Assembly (NCBI RefSeq): GCF_016735675.1
Contig: NZ_JAERSG010000004.1
Span: 62,001 to 126,000 of the forward strand
Direction of reading: 5' to 3'
Source of the DNA: Nocardioides baculatus
GTDB lineage: Bacteria; Actinomycetota; Actinomycetes; Propionibacteriales; Nocardioidaceae
DNA: 64,000 nt
A program made the position numbers and the translations under genes. The notes beneath the pieces are model-generated. The model made no database searches, was not told where the DNA came from, and saw nothing but the letters and a program-made list of their open reading frames with translations. This document shows positions 41,372 through 50,900 of this stretch, in pieces. How positions within the stretch are numbered: the stretch's first letter is position 1; each line of letters starts with the position of its first letter.

Positions 41372-43068
41372 CCACCGCCAGGGACACCTTCACCCCCGAC
41401 GTCACCGTCGTCGGCGCCGGGCTCGCCGGCCTCGTCGCGACCCACGAGCTCGCGCTCGCCGGCAAGCGGGTGCTGGTCCTCGACCAGGAGAACCGCAAGA
41501 ACCTCGGTGGCCAGGCGTGGTGGTCGCTCGGTGGCCTGCTCTTCGTCGACAGCCCCGAGCAGCGGCGGATGGGCATCACGGACTCCCCCGAGCTCGCCTG
41601 GCAGGACTGGCAGGGCTCGGCGCAGTTCGACCGGCTCGGCGACGGCACCGACGGTCCGGGCCGCGGCGAGGACCACTGGCCGCAGCAGTGGGCACGGGCC
41701 TACGTCGACTTCGCCCACCGCGAGAAGCGCGCGTACCTCCACGACCTCGGGCTGAAGTCGCTGCCCTTCGTCGGCTGGGCCGAGCGCGGCGACGGGCGCG
41801 CGCTGGGCCACGGCAACTCGGTCCCGCGCTTCCACCTCACGTGGGGCACCGGTCCCGAGGTCGTCCGGATCTTCGCCGAGCCGGTCGAGCGCGCCGAGGC
41901 GGCCGGGCTCGTACGGTTCGCGTTCCGGCACCAGGTCGACGAGGTGGTCGTCGAGGACGGCACCGTCGTCGGCGTGCGCGGCACGGTCCTGGCCGACGAC
42001 GACAGCGAGCGCGGGGTGAGGTCCAGCCGTGAGGCGGTCGGCGACTTCGAGCACCGCGCCGCCGCGGTCGTCGTGACGAGCGGCGGGATCGGCCACAACC
42101 ACGAGCTGATGCGTCGCAACTGGCCGACCGAGCGGGTCGGCGCCGCTCCCGAGCACCTGATCTCCGGCGTCCCGGCCCACGTCGATGGCCGGATGCAGGG
42201 CATCGCCGAGACCGCGGGCGCGACGATGGTCAACAAGGACCGGATGTGGGCCTACGTCGAGGGCATCCACAACTGGGACCCGGTCTGGCCCGACCACGCG
42301 ATCCGGATCCTGCCCGGCCCGTCGTCGATGTGGTTCGACGCCACCGGCAAGCGGCTGGAGGGCATGTCGGGCGTCCCCGGCGCCGACTCGATCGGCGCGA
42401 TGAAGCAGATCCTCGCCGCCGGCCACGACTACTCGTGGTTCGTGCTGACCCAGTCGATGATCGAGAAGGAGTTCGCCCTCTCCGGCTCCGAGCAGAACCC
42501 CGACATCACCGGCAAGGACCTGACGTTCCTCGCCCGGAGCCGGCTCGCCAAAGGCGCTCCCGGACCGGTGGAGGCCTTCAAGGAGCACGGTGTCGACTTC
42601 GTCGTCGCCGACGACCTCGACGAGCTCGTCACTGGGATGAACGAGCTCGCGCGGGGGCCGAAGCTCGACCCGGACGCGCTGCGCCACCAGATCGAGGCGC
42701 GCGACCGCGAGGTCGACAACCCGTTCAGCAAGGACATCCAGGTGATGGCGATCCACAACGCCCGCCGCAGCCGTACGGACAAGCTGATCCGGGTCGCCAA
42801 GCCGCACAAGGTCCTCGACCCGGCCCACGGCCCGCTGATCGCCGTACGCCTCAACATCCTGTCGCGCAAGACGCTCGGCGGGCTCGAGACGGACCTCGAC
42901 GGCCAGTGCGTCGCCGCCGACGGGAGCCGCGTGCCCGGCCTGTACGCCGCGGGCGAGGTCGCCGGGTTCGGCGGCGGCGGGGTCCACGGCTACAACGCGC
43001 TCGAGGGCACCTTCCTCGGCGGGTGCATCTTCTCCGGGCGAGCCGTCGGGAGGGCGCTCGCGCGCTGA
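41368..43068 (+). CDS. FAD-dependent dehydrogenase (KstD-like flavoprotein)
   Basis: A 566-residue flavoprotein. DVTVVGAGLAGLVATHELALAGKRVLVLDQENRKNLGGQAWWSLGG is the FAD-binding Rossmann motif followed by the fumarate-reductase/ketosteroid-dehydrogenase-type loop. AAAVVVTSGGIGHNHELMRRNWP and GLYAAGEVAGFGGGGVHGYNALEGTFLGGCIFSGRAVGRALA are the second FAD contacts. It belongs to the group often called FAD-binding dehydrogenase and related to 3-ketosteroid 1-dehydrogenase; the actual substrate is unknown. The ATG overlaps the TetR stop. The 3' end overlaps the convergent AraC gene by 79 bp. Confidence 0.88.
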   Translation: MTTARDTFTPDVTVVGAGLAGLVATHELALAGKRVLVLDQENRKNLGGQAWWSLGGLLFVDSPEQRRMGITDSPELAWQDWQGSAQFDRLGDGTDGPGRGEDHWPQQWARAYVDFAHREKRAYLHDLGLKSLPFVGWAERGDGRALGHGNSVPRFHLTWGTGPEVVRIFAEPVERAEAAGLVRFAFRHQVDEVVVEDGTVVGVRGTVLADDDSERGVRSSREAVGDFEHRAAAVVVTSGGIGHNHELMRRNWPTERVGAAPEHLISGVPAHVDGRMQGIAETAGATMVNKDRMWAYVEGIHNWDPVWPDHAIRILPGPSSMWFDATGKRLEGMSGVPGADSIGAMKQILAAGHDYSWFVLTQSMIEKEFALSGSEQNPDITGKDLTFLARSRLAKGAPGPVEAFKEHGVDFVVADDLDELVTGMNELARGPKLDPDALRHQIEARDREVDNPFSKDIQVMAIHNARRSRTDKLIRVAKPHKVLDPAHGPLIAVRLNILSRKTLGGLETDLDGQCVAADGSRVPGLYAAGEVAGFGGGGVHGYNALEGTFLGGCIFSGRAVGRALAR

Positions 43069-44000
43069 CTGCCGGCTCGCCGGTGGTCGCGCGGGCTGAT
43101 GCCGCGCTCCCGCTTGAACGCCGCGCTGAGCGCGAACGGCGTCGCGTAGCCGACGCGACGCGCGACCGACGCGACGGTAGCATCGGGCTCGAGCAGCAGG
43201 TCGGCGGCCAGCGAGATCCGCCACTGGGTCAGGAACGCCATCGGCGGCTCGCCGACGAGCTCGGTGAACCGCCTCGCGAATCCGGCCCGGGACACCCCCG
43301 AGCGGTCCGCCAGCTCGGCCACGGACCACGCGTGGTGGGGGTGGTGCTGCATCAGCCGCAGCGCCGGTCCGACGACGGCGTCGCCCTGGGCGGCGTACCA
43401 CCCGGGCGTCCCGGCGTGTGATCGGGCGAACCAGGTCCTCAGCAGGGTGAGGAGCAGCAGGTCGAGCAACCGGTCGAGGACCGCCTCCTGGCCGGGGGCG
43501 TCACGGACCACCTCCTGGGCGAGCAGGTCGACGAGCGGGGTCTCGAGCTCGTCGGCACGCAGCACCAGAGTCCGGGGCAGGGCCCGCAGCAGCCGGCGCG
43601 TCACCTCGCCCTCCAGCTGGTAGACCCCCGTCAGCAGCACCGTCTCCCCCTCGCCGGTGTTGCCCCAGCTGCGCACGCCCTGCGCCATCTCCTCGGCCAC
43701 GACGTGCCCGTCCACGGTCGTGCACACCTGCCCGGGGTGGATGACGACCTGGGTCGGCGTGCCGGGGTCGTCGGCGATGGTCCAGTGGTCGCCGCCGACC
43801 CACACCACGACGTCACCGGCCCCGAGGCGTACAGGTTCCTCATCGTCGGGGCACACCCACATCCCACCGCGCACCACCGTGGTCACCGAGAGTGGCGCCT
43901 CGTCCTCCAGCCGCACGCACCAGGGCGGGTCGAGAAGGATCCGGAGGAGGAAGGCCCGCCGGGCCCGGGGGCCGTCGAGCATCGCGCTGAGTCCGTCCAC
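42990..44000 (-). CDS. AraC-family regulator with Cupin_6 ligand domain
   Basis: About 336 residues from the GTG at 44000; an ATG at 44030 would add ten. The N-terminal cupin-type domain reads DGLSAMLDGPRARRAFLLRILLDPPWCVRLEDEAPLSVTTVVRGGMWV and LGAGDVVVWVGGDHWTIADDP. The two C-terminal helix-turn-helices are HAWSVAELADRSGVSRAGFARRFTELVGEPPMAFLTQWRISLAADLL and SVARRVGYATPFALSAAFKRERGISPRDHRR. The roughly 30 residues after that motif are a non-conserved tail encoded in the overlap with the flavin dehydrogenase gene. It is divergent from the DUF1772 gene, its probable target. Confidence 0.9.
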   Translation of the reverse strand: MDGLSAMLDGPRARRAFLLRILLDPPWCVRLEDEAPLSVTTVVRGGMWVCPDDEEPVRLGAGDVVVWVGGDHWTIADDPGTPTQVVIHPGQVCTTVDGHVVAEEMAQGVRSWGNTGEGETVLLTGVYQLEGEVTRRLLRALPRTLVLRADELETPLVDLLAQEVVRDAPGQEAVLDRLLDLLLLTLLRTWFARSHAGTPGWYAAQGDAVVGPALRLMQHHPHHAWSVAELADRSGVSRAGFARRFTELVGEPPMAFLTQWRISLAADLLLEPDATVASVARRVGYATPFALSAAFKRERGISPRDHRRAGSQRASALPTARPEKMHPPRKVPSSAL

Positions 44001-44081
44001 GCGTTTGATCGTAGACGCTCGCGTATGCAACGGGCCTGTTCGACCATGGAAACTCGCAGCCCAGCGCGATGGACTGCCTCC

Positions 44082-44615
44082 ATGACCTCACGACACGTCC
44101 CGTCCGGAAACCTCCTGACCAGCCCCCTGTCCACGGCCCTGACCACCGAGCCCCGCGCAGCCCTCATCGTCGTGGCCGCGCTCGTCGCCGGCCTCCAGGC
44201 CGGCACCTACTTCACGTGGTCGACCGGGGTGATGCCCGGGCTGGCCAGGGTCGACGACCGCACGTTCGTGGAAGCGATGCAGCAGATCAACATCGCCATC
44301 GTGAACCCGCTCTTCCTGGCCACCTTCCTGGGTGCGCCGGTCCTCGCGGCCGCTGCTGCCCTCCTGGGTGGCCCGTCGGCGCGACCGTGGGCGCTCGCCG
44401 CGACGGTGCTGGCCGTCGGCACGCTGGCCATCACCTTCGCCGGCAACATCCCGCTCAACGACGCCCTCGAGGGCGCGGGGAGGGTGGACACGATCGCGGA
44501 CCTCGCGGCGGTCCGCGCGGACTTCGAGTCCAGGTGGGTCCTGCTCAACGCCGGCCGCAGCCTGACGTCCGCAGGCGCGCTGGCCTGCCTGGCCGTGGCA
44601 GCACTGCGATCGTAG
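44082..44615 (+). CDS. DUF1772 (anthrone-oxygenase-like) membrane protein
   Basis: A 177-residue membrane protein. ALIVVAALVAGLQAGTYFTWSTGVMPGLARVDDRTFVEAMQQINIAIVNPLFLATFLGAPVLAAAAALL matches DUF1772, and ITFAGNIPLNDALEGAG and DFESRWVLLNAGRSLTSAGALACLAVAAL are its later conserved segments (N.PLN and W...N..R). The family includes fungal anthrone oxygenases, but bacterial members are uncharacterised. The ATG at 44082 is the best of three in-frame choices (also 44024 and 44046). The divergent AraC regulator starts about 80 bp away. Confidence 0.85.
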   Translation: MTSRHVPSGNLLTSPLSTALTTEPRAALIVVAALVAGLQAGTYFTWSTGVMPGLARVDDRTFVEAMQQINIAIVNPLFLATFLGAPVLAAAAALLGGPSARPWALAATVLAVGTLAITFAGNIPLNDALEGAGRVDTIADLAAVRADFESRWVLLNAGRSLTSAGALACLAVAALRS

Positions 44616-44705
44616 TCGCGAGCGCTTCCTGACGTGCCGTGATGAGTTCTGTCGCCCGACGCCGTCATACCTCCAGATGGACCACCACACGACGGAGGAT
44701 GGACG

Positions 44706-45704
44706 ATGAGCGCAGTGCTGGGCGTGGAGCAGGAGACGAACGTGACCGAGCTGGGCGCGATGGACGAGGCCGGATTCTCGGAGCTGGCCGAGAAGTACCG
44801 GCGTGAGCTGCACGTCCACTGCTACCGGATGCTCGGGTCGTTCCAGGACGCCGAGGACGCGGTGCAGGAGGCGTTCCTGCGCGCGTGGCGCCGGCGGGAG
44901 ACCTTCGCGGGTCGCTCGACCGTCCGCGCCTGGCTCTACCGGATCGCGACCAACACGTGCCTCGACGTGCTCGCCAAGCGCCGCCCCGAGCCGGCGACCG
45001 GCGGTGAGGCGCTGTGGCTCTCGCCCTACCCCGACCGGCTGCTCGACGAGCTGACCGCCGACGAGGCCGACCAGCCCGAGGCCGCCGCGCTCGCGCGCGA
45101 GACCGTCGAGCTGGCGTACGTCGTCGCGGTGCAGCACCTCGCTCCCCGCCCGCGCGCCGCGCTGATCCTGCGCGACGTCGTCGGCTGGCCCGCGAAGGAC
45201 GTCGCCGACCTGCTCGGCGACTCGGTCCACTCGGTCAACAGCGCCCTCCAGCGCGCCAGGGCGGGCATGCGCGAGCACCTGCCGGCCGAGCGGCAGGAGT
45301 GGACGGGGGGCGAGGACGACACCCACAACCGGGAGCTCGTACGCCGCTTCACCGACGCCAGCATGGCCACCGACATCGACACGATCGCCACCATGCTCCG
45401 CGACGACGTGCGGTTCGCGATGCCGCCCGTGCAGGGGTTGACGATCGGGCGCGACGCCGTGGTGGCCGACTGGATCGAGGGCGGCTACCCCGAGATCACC
45501 GGCCTGCGCGGCGTCCCGACATCGGTCAACCGCCAGCCCGCGGTCGGCTACTACGTGTGGCGCGAGCAGGACTCGGCCCACGTCCCGCTCGCGCTCGACG
45601 TGCTGCGGATCAGTGCCGGCGCGATCACCGAGGTCACGATCTTCGGGCCCGAGCAGTTCGCGCACCTCGGCCTGCCGGCACGGCTCGAGGGGGCCGCCCG
45701 ATGA
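44706..45704 (+). CDS. ECF RNA polymerase sigma factor with C-terminal SnoaL-like domain
   Basis: A 332-residue sigma factor. Region 2 is FSELAEKYRRELHVHCYRMLGSFQDAEDAVQEAFLRAWRRRETFAGRSTVRAWLYRIATNTCLDVL. Region 4 is LAPRPRAALILRDVVGWPAKDVADLLGDSVHSVNSALQRARAGM. Residues 200-325 form a SnoaL/NTF2-like domain (NRELVRRFTDASMATDIDTIATMLRDDVRFAMPPVQG), as in SigG/SigJ-type ECF sigma factors that carry regulation within the protein rather than through an anti-sigma factor. GGAGG stands 7 nt before the ATG. The stop overlaps the following membrane gene (ATGA). Confidence 0.92.
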   Translation: MSAVLGVEQETNVTELGAMDEAGFSELAEKYRRELHVHCYRMLGSFQDAEDAVQEAFLRAWRRRETFAGRSTVRAWLYRIATNTCLDVLAKRRPEPATGGEALWLSPYPDRLLDELTADEADQPEAAALARETVELAYVVAVQHLAPRPRAALILRDVVGWPAKDVADLLGDSVHSVNSALQRARAGMREHLPAERQEWTGGEDDTHNRELVRRFTDASMATDIDTIATMLRDDVRFAMPPVQGLTIGRDAVVADWIEGGYPEITGLRGVPTSVNRQPAVGYYVWREQDSAHVPLALDVLRISAGAITEVTIFGPEQFAHLGLPARLEGAAR

Positions 45705-46117
45705 TGCGGCTCGCGCGCACCGGCCTGCTCGCCGCCGCGGCGGCGGCGGCCGCCACCGGCCTCGGTGCCGGCCTCGCCGGCGTCGCCGGCATCCACCTCG
45801 ACGTCGAGGGCGGCAGGATCCCGGCGTCGGGCATCGCGTTCGTGACCGCGGTCCTCTCGCTCGTCGGCGTCGCACTGGCAGCGGCCCTGCTGCGGTGGAC
45901 CGCTCACCCGGCGCCATTGTTCGTCCGGATCGCCGGCGGCCTCACCGCGATCTCTCTCGTCCCGCCGCTGACCTGGGCAGAGGATGCCGCGGCCATGATC
46001 ACGCTGATCGTCCTGCACCTCCTGGCGGCAGCCGTGATGATCCCTGCCCTGGCCCGTGCCCTGCGGGCCGGCGATCTGACGACCGCCGACCGGCCGGTCA
46101 GCGTCCGCCTGGGGTGA
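45701..46117 (+). CDS. DUF6069-like four-helix membrane protein
   Basis: A 138-residue protein with four hydrophobic helices: TGLLAAAAAAAATGLGAGLAGVAG, GIAFVTAVLSLVGVALAAALL, LFVRIAGGLTAISLVPPLTW and AMITLIVLHLLAAAVMIPALARAL. The pattern matches DUF6069, a family often next to ECF sigma factors or TetR genes; the assignment is tentative. The ATG overlaps the sigma-factor stop, so the two are cotranslated. It may be the membrane partner or an output of that sigma factor. Its 3' end overlaps the convergent TetR gene by 20 bp. Confidence 0.7.
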   Translation: MMRLARTGLLAAAAAAAATGLGAGLAGVAGIHLDVEGGRIPASGIAFVTAVLSLVGVALAAALLRWTAHPAPLFVRIAGGLTAISLVPPLTWAEDAAAMITLIVLHLLAAAVMIPALARALRAGDLTTADRPVSVRLG

Positions 46118-46808
46118 GTCCGACGGCCTCGACCAGCGCCTCGAGGTGCTGCTCGAAGAGGTCCGCGGGGTCGGTGAGCGTGTCGCGGCCGTACTGCCCG
46201 AACACCTCGAAGGACAGGCAGCCGAAGAGCGCGGCCCACGCGAACAGGCCCCGGGCGACCAGCCGGTCGGGGGCGCTGAGCCCCATCTCCCGCCGGATCC
46301 GCCCCAGGTCGCGCGAGAGCCGCCGCGGTGCGAGGGGCGCGTCGTCGAGCCTGACGGCGCCCGCTCGCCAGGCGTCCTCCCAGACCTCGACCAGCCGGCC
46401 GACCACGCGAGTGCCCGGTCCGGTCGTGCGCTCGGCGGGTGCCTCGTAGCCGGGCACCGGGCTGCCGAAGAGCAGGGCGTACGTCGCCGGCTCGGCGAGC
46501 GCCCAGGCGCGGGTCGCCCGGCCGATGGCCGCCAGCCGCCCGGCGTGGTCGGCGTCGTCCACCCGCTCGAGGGCCGCGTCGACCGCGTCGCCGAGCTCGT
46601 CGTAGCCGTCGACGACCAGCAACGTCAGGAGCTCGTCGCGGCTCGCGACGTAGCGGTAGATCGCGGACGACACCAGGCCGAGGTCGCGCGCGACCGCCCG
46701 CAGGGACAGGGCCGCCGCTCCGTCGGTGGCGAGGTGTGCGCGTCCGATCCGAACGATGTCGCGCATGGTCTGCTCGCGTGCCCGGGCTCGTGGAGTGGCG
46801 GTGTCCAT
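46098..46808 (-). CDS. TetR/AcrR-family regulator with WHG-type C-terminal domain
   Basis: A 236-residue repressor. RAREQTMRDIVRIGRAHLATDGAAALSLRAVARDLGLVSSAIYRYVASRDELLTLLVVDGYDELGDAV is the DNA-binding domain. WALAEPATYALLFGSPVPGYEAPAERT and FAWAALFGCLSFEVFGQY belong to the WHG-type ligand domain. The ATG at 46808 is preferred over a more distant one. The divergent epimerase promoter carries two copies of a 15-bp palindrome, most likely the operators for this protein. Confidence 0.92.
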   Translation of the reverse strand: MDTATPRARAREQTMRDIVRIGRAHLATDGAAALSLRAVARDLGLVSSAIYRYVASRDELLTLLVVDGYDELGDAVDAALERVDDADHAGRLAAIGRATRAWALAEPATYALLFGSPVPGYEAPAERTTGPGTRVVGRLVEVWEDAWRAGAVRLDDAPLAPRRLSRDLGRIRREMGLSAPDRLVARGLFAWAALFGCLSFEVFGQYGRDTLTDPADLFEQHLEALVEAVGLTPGGR

Positions 46809-46847
46809 GGGCCCATGCTGCCACATGTGCGAGCACCGATGACTAGA

Positions 46848-46913
46848 GAGAGCAGTGCTCTTGCATTGCAGGGGGGAAGGGTGCACGATGGACGAACGGA
46901 GAGCAGTGCTCTC
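46848..46913 (+). promoter_or_regulatory. Twin palindromic operators in the TetR-epimerase intergenic region
   Basis: GAGAGCAGTGCTCTT (46848-46862) and GAGAGCAGTGCTCTC (46899-46913) are two copies of an odd-centred palindrome, 51 bp apart start to start. TTGCAT (46861-46866) and CACGAT (46884-46889) with 17-bp spacing form a plausible promoter for the epimerase. One operator overlaps its -35 and the other lies at the start of transcription. Confidence 0.75.
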
Positions 46914-46938
46914 ACATTCACCTCACCCAGGAGCAGCC

Positions 46939-47892
46939 ATGAACACCGTCCACGTCGTCACCGGAGCCGGACCCGTCGGCTCGACCGTCGCCCTCCAGCT
47001 CGCCGACGCGGGCCACCAGGTCCGCCTGCTGACCCGGTCGGGCAGCGGACCAGTGCACCCGCTCATCGACCGCCGCCAGGTGGACGTCTCCCGTCCGGAG
47101 GCCCTCGCCGAGGCTTTCGACGGCGCGGTCGCGGTGCACCACTGCATCCACGGGTCGGCGTACGACGCCCGGGTCTGGCGCGCCGAGCTGCCGCGGGCCG
47201 AGGCGGCCGTGCTCGATGCCGCCGGGCGGGTCGGAGCGGTGGTCGTCTTCCCCGAGAGCCTCTACTCCTACGGCCCGGTCGACGGCCCGCTGACCGAGGA
47301 CCTGCCGCGCACCGCGACCACCGGCAAGCTCGGCGTCCGCACCGAGCTGCTCGCCCAGCGCGAGGCGTCCGCCACTGCGACCGTGAGCGTCGCGGCGTCC
47401 GACTTCTACGGGCCTGCCGTCCGCAACGCCCACGCCGGCGAGCGGCTGGTGCCGACCGTGCTGGCCGGCCGGACGATGCGGGTGCTCGGCAGCCTCGACC
47501 AGCCGCACGCCTTCACCTACGTCCCCGACCTGGCCGCGGCGATGATCGAGGCCGCCGCGCGTCCGGAGCTCTGGAACTCGTTCCTCCACGCCCCCACCGC
47601 GGCGCCGATCACCCAGCGCCGGCTCGTCGAGCTGGTCGCGGAGGCGGGCGGCGTGGCCGTGCCGCGGATGTCCGCGATCCCGCCGTGGGTGCTCCGCGCG
47701 TCCGGTGTCGTCTCCCGAGAGATGCGCGAGCTGGCGGAGACGGCGTACATGTTCAGCGACCCGTTCGTGCTCGACTCGAGCGCGAGCGAGCAGCGCCTCG
47801 GGCTCTCCCCCACCCCGGTGGAGGCGGGCCTGGGGGCGACGGTCGCGTGGTGGCGCGCCGAGCAGGCGACGGGTGGGGCGAGCGCTGCCTGA
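46939..47892 (+). CDS. NAD-dependent epimerase/dehydratase-like protein
   Basis: A 317-residue extended-SDR-like protein. VHVVTGAGPVGSTVALQLADAGHQVRLLTRSGSG is the NAD(P)-binding motif (TGAxGxxG variant). VFPESLYSYGPVDGPLTEDLPRTATTGKLGVRTELL replaces the usual YxxxK region, with K in TGKLG. SVAASDFYGPAVRNAHAGERLVPTVLAGRTMRVLG and HAFTYVPDLAAAMIEAA follow the family pattern. AGGAG lies before the ATG. The adjacent TetR and twin operators indicate ligand-induced expression, typical of a detoxification or catabolic reductase. Substrate is unknown. Confidence 0.87.
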   Translation: MNTVHVVTGAGPVGSTVALQLADAGHQVRLLTRSGSGPVHPLIDRRQVDVSRPEALAEAFDGAVAVHHCIHGSAYDARVWRAELPRAEAAVLDAAGRVGAVVVFPESLYSYGPVDGPLTEDLPRTATTGKLGVRTELLAQREASATATVSVAASDFYGPAVRNAHAGERLVPTVLAGRTMRVLGSLDQPHAFTYVPDLAAAMIEAAARPELWNSFLHAPTAAPITQRRLVELVAEAGGVAVPRMSAIPPWVLRASGVVSREMRELAETAYMFSDPFVLDSSASEQRLGLSPTPVEAGLGATVAWWRAEQATGGASAA

Positions 47893-47934
47893 CCGGGGTA
47901 CGGACGAGTAACCCACGTCACACCCGTCCCTCGA

Positions 47935-47947
47935 TAGCGTTCGGGTC
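47935..47947 (+). promoter_or_regulatory. Predicted leaderless -10 of pyc
   Basis: TAGCGT (47935-47940) is 7 nt before the ATG at 47948. Confidence 0.5.
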
Positions 47948-50900
47948 ATGTTCTCCAAGGTCCTCATCGCCAACCGTGGTGAGATCGCAGTCCGTGCCCT
48001 CCGAGCCGCGCGCGAGATCGGCTCGAAGACGGTGGCCGTCTTCCCGCACGAGGACCGGTGGTCCGAGCACCGGATGAAGGCCGAGGAGGCCTACGAGATC
48101 GGCGAGGTCGGCCACCCGGTGCGGGCCTACCTCGACCCGGACGCGATCGTCGCGGTCGCCGTGCAGTGCGGGGCGGACGCTGTCTACCCCGGCTACGGCT
48201 TCCTCTCGGAGAACCCGGCCCTGGCCGAGGCGTGCGCCGCGGCGGGCATCACCTTCATCGGCCCGAGCGCCGAGGTGCTGACGCTGACCGGCAACAAGGC
48301 CCGCGCGATCGCGGCGGCCAAGGCCGCCGGCGTACCCGTGCTCGAGTCCGTGCCCCCGTCGACCGACGTCGAGGAGCTGCTGAAGGCGGCCGAGGCCATC
48401 GAGGCGCCCCTCTTCGTCAAGGCGGTCGCCGGCGGCGGTGGCCGCGGCATGCGACGCGTCGACGACCGGGCCGGGCTGCGCGAGGCGATCGAGACCTGCA
48501 TGCGCGAGGCCGAGGGCGCCTTCGGCGACCCGACGGTCTTCATCGAGCAGGCCGTGGTCGACCCGCGCCACATCGAGGTGCAGGTCCTCGCCGACGGCAC
48601 CGGCTCCGAGGGTGGCGTGATCCACCTCTACGAGCGCGACTGCTCGGTGCAGCGCCGCCACCAGAAGGTCGTCGAGATCGCGCCCGCGCCCAACCTCGAC
48701 CCCGGGATCCGCGACCACATGTGCGCCGACGCCGTGCGGTTCGCGCGCGAGATCGGCTACAAGAACGCCGGCACCGTCGAGTTCCTGCTCGATCCCAGCG
48801 GCCGCTACGTCTTCATCGAGATGAACCCCCGCATCCAGGTCGAGCACACCGTGACCGAGGAGATCACCGCGGTCGACCTCGTGCAGTCGCAGATGCTGAT
48901 CGCGGCCGGCGCCACCCTCGCCGACCTCGGGCTCACCCAGGACTCCGTGCAGCCCCGCGGCTTCGCGCTCCAGTGCCGGATCACCACCGAGGACCCGGCC
49001 AACGGCTTCCGCCCCGACACCGGCAAGATCACGACCTACCGCTCCCCCGGCGGCCCGGGCGTCCGCCTCGACGGCGGTACGACGTACAGCGGCGCCGAGA
49101 TCAGCCCGCACTTCGACTCGATGCTCGCCAAGCTCACCTGTCGCGGCCGCACCTTCGAGTCGGCCGTGCAGAAGGCCCGGCGCGCGCTGCTCGAGTTCCG
49201 GATCCGCGGCGTCTCCACCAACGTCGCCTTCCTCCAGGCGGTGCTGGCCGATCCCGACTTCGCCGCGGGCGGCGTGACCACCTCCTTCATCGAGGACCAC
49301 CCGCAGCTGCTCAAGGCGCAGGTCGGCGGCGACCGTGCGTCGCGCCTGCTGACCTACCTCGCCGACGTCACCGTCAACCAGCCGCACGGCGAGGCGCGGT
49401 TCTCGGTGTCGCCGACCAGCAAGCTGCCCGCGCTCGACCGCTCGCAGCCCGCGCCCGCCGGCACCCGCCAGCTGCTGCGTGACGTCGGCCCCGAGGAGTT
49501 CGCCCGCCGGCTCCGCGACCAGGACCGGGTCGCGGTCACGGACACGACCTTCCGCGACGCCCACCAGTCGCTCCTCGCCACCCGCGTGCGCACCCGCGAC
49601 CTGCTCGCGGTCGCCGAGCACGTCTCCCGCACCACGCCGGAGCTGTGGTCGGTCGAGTGCTGGGGCGGGGCGACCTACGACGTCGCGCTGCGCTTCCTCG
49701 CCGAGGACCCGTGGGAGCGGCTCGCGGCGCTGCGTGAGGCGATCCCCAACATCGGCCTCCAGATGCTGCTCCGCGGTCGCAACACCGTCGGTTACACGCC
49801 GTACCCGACCGAGGTCACCGAGGCCTTCGTGCAGGAGGCGGCCGAGACCGGCATCGACGTCTTCCGGATCTTCGACGCGCTCAACGACGTCTCGCAGATG
49901 CGGCCCGCGATCGACGCGGTGCGTGCCACCGGGACGTCCGTCGCGGAGGTCGCGCTCTGCTACACCGGCGACCTGTCGTCGCCCGACGAGACGCTCTACA
50001 CGCTCGACTACTACCTCCGCCTCGCCGAGCAGATCGTCGACGCCGGCGCGCACGTGCTGGCGATCAAGGACATGGCCGGGCTGCTCCGCGCGCCCGCCGC
50101 GCGCACCCTCGTGACCGCGCTGCGCGAGCGCTTCGACCTGCCCGTGCACCTGCACACCCACGACACCCCGGGCGGTCAGCTGGCCACGCTCGTCGCGGCG
50201 ATCGACGCCGGGGTCGACGCGGTCGACGCCGCGTGTGCGGCGATGGCCGGTACGACGTCCCAGCCGGCGCTGTCGGCGCTGGTGTCGGCGACCGACCACT
50301 CCGCACGCGAGACCGGGCTGTCGCTCGCCGCGGTCAACGCGCTCGAGCCCTACTGGGAGGCCACCCGCCGGGTCTACGCGCCCTTCGAGTCCGGCCTGCC
50401 CGCGCCGACCGGTCGCGTCTACCGCCACGAGATCCCCGGCGGCCAGCTCTCCAACCTGCGCCAGCAGGCCATCGCCCTGGGACTCGGCGAGAAGTTCGAG
50501 CAGGTCGAGGACATGTACGCCGCCGCCAACGACATCCTCGGCAACGTGGTGAAGGTGACCCCGTCGTCCAAGGTCGTCGGCGACCTCGCGCTCGCCCTCG
50601 TCGCCGCGGGTGCCGACCCGGCGGAGTTCGAGGCCGACCCGGCGTCGTACGACGTCCCGGACTCGGTGATCGGCTTCCTCAACGGCGAGCTGGGCGACCC
50701 GCCCGGCGGCTGGCCCGAGCCGTTCCGCAGCAAGGCCCTGGCCGGACGGACGTGGAAGCAGCCGACCGAGAGCCTGACGCCCGAGCAGCAGCAGGGCCTG
50801 GCCGACGACCGGCGCACGACGCTCAACGAGCTGCTCTTCCCCGGGCCGACGGCCGCGTTCGTCGAGTCCCGTCAGGCCTACGGCGACCTGTCGGTGCTGC

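Noticed and set aside
46809..46886. Longer TetR start at 46886
   Set aside because: It would add 26 residues not found in the family and would place coding sequence over the first palindromic operator.
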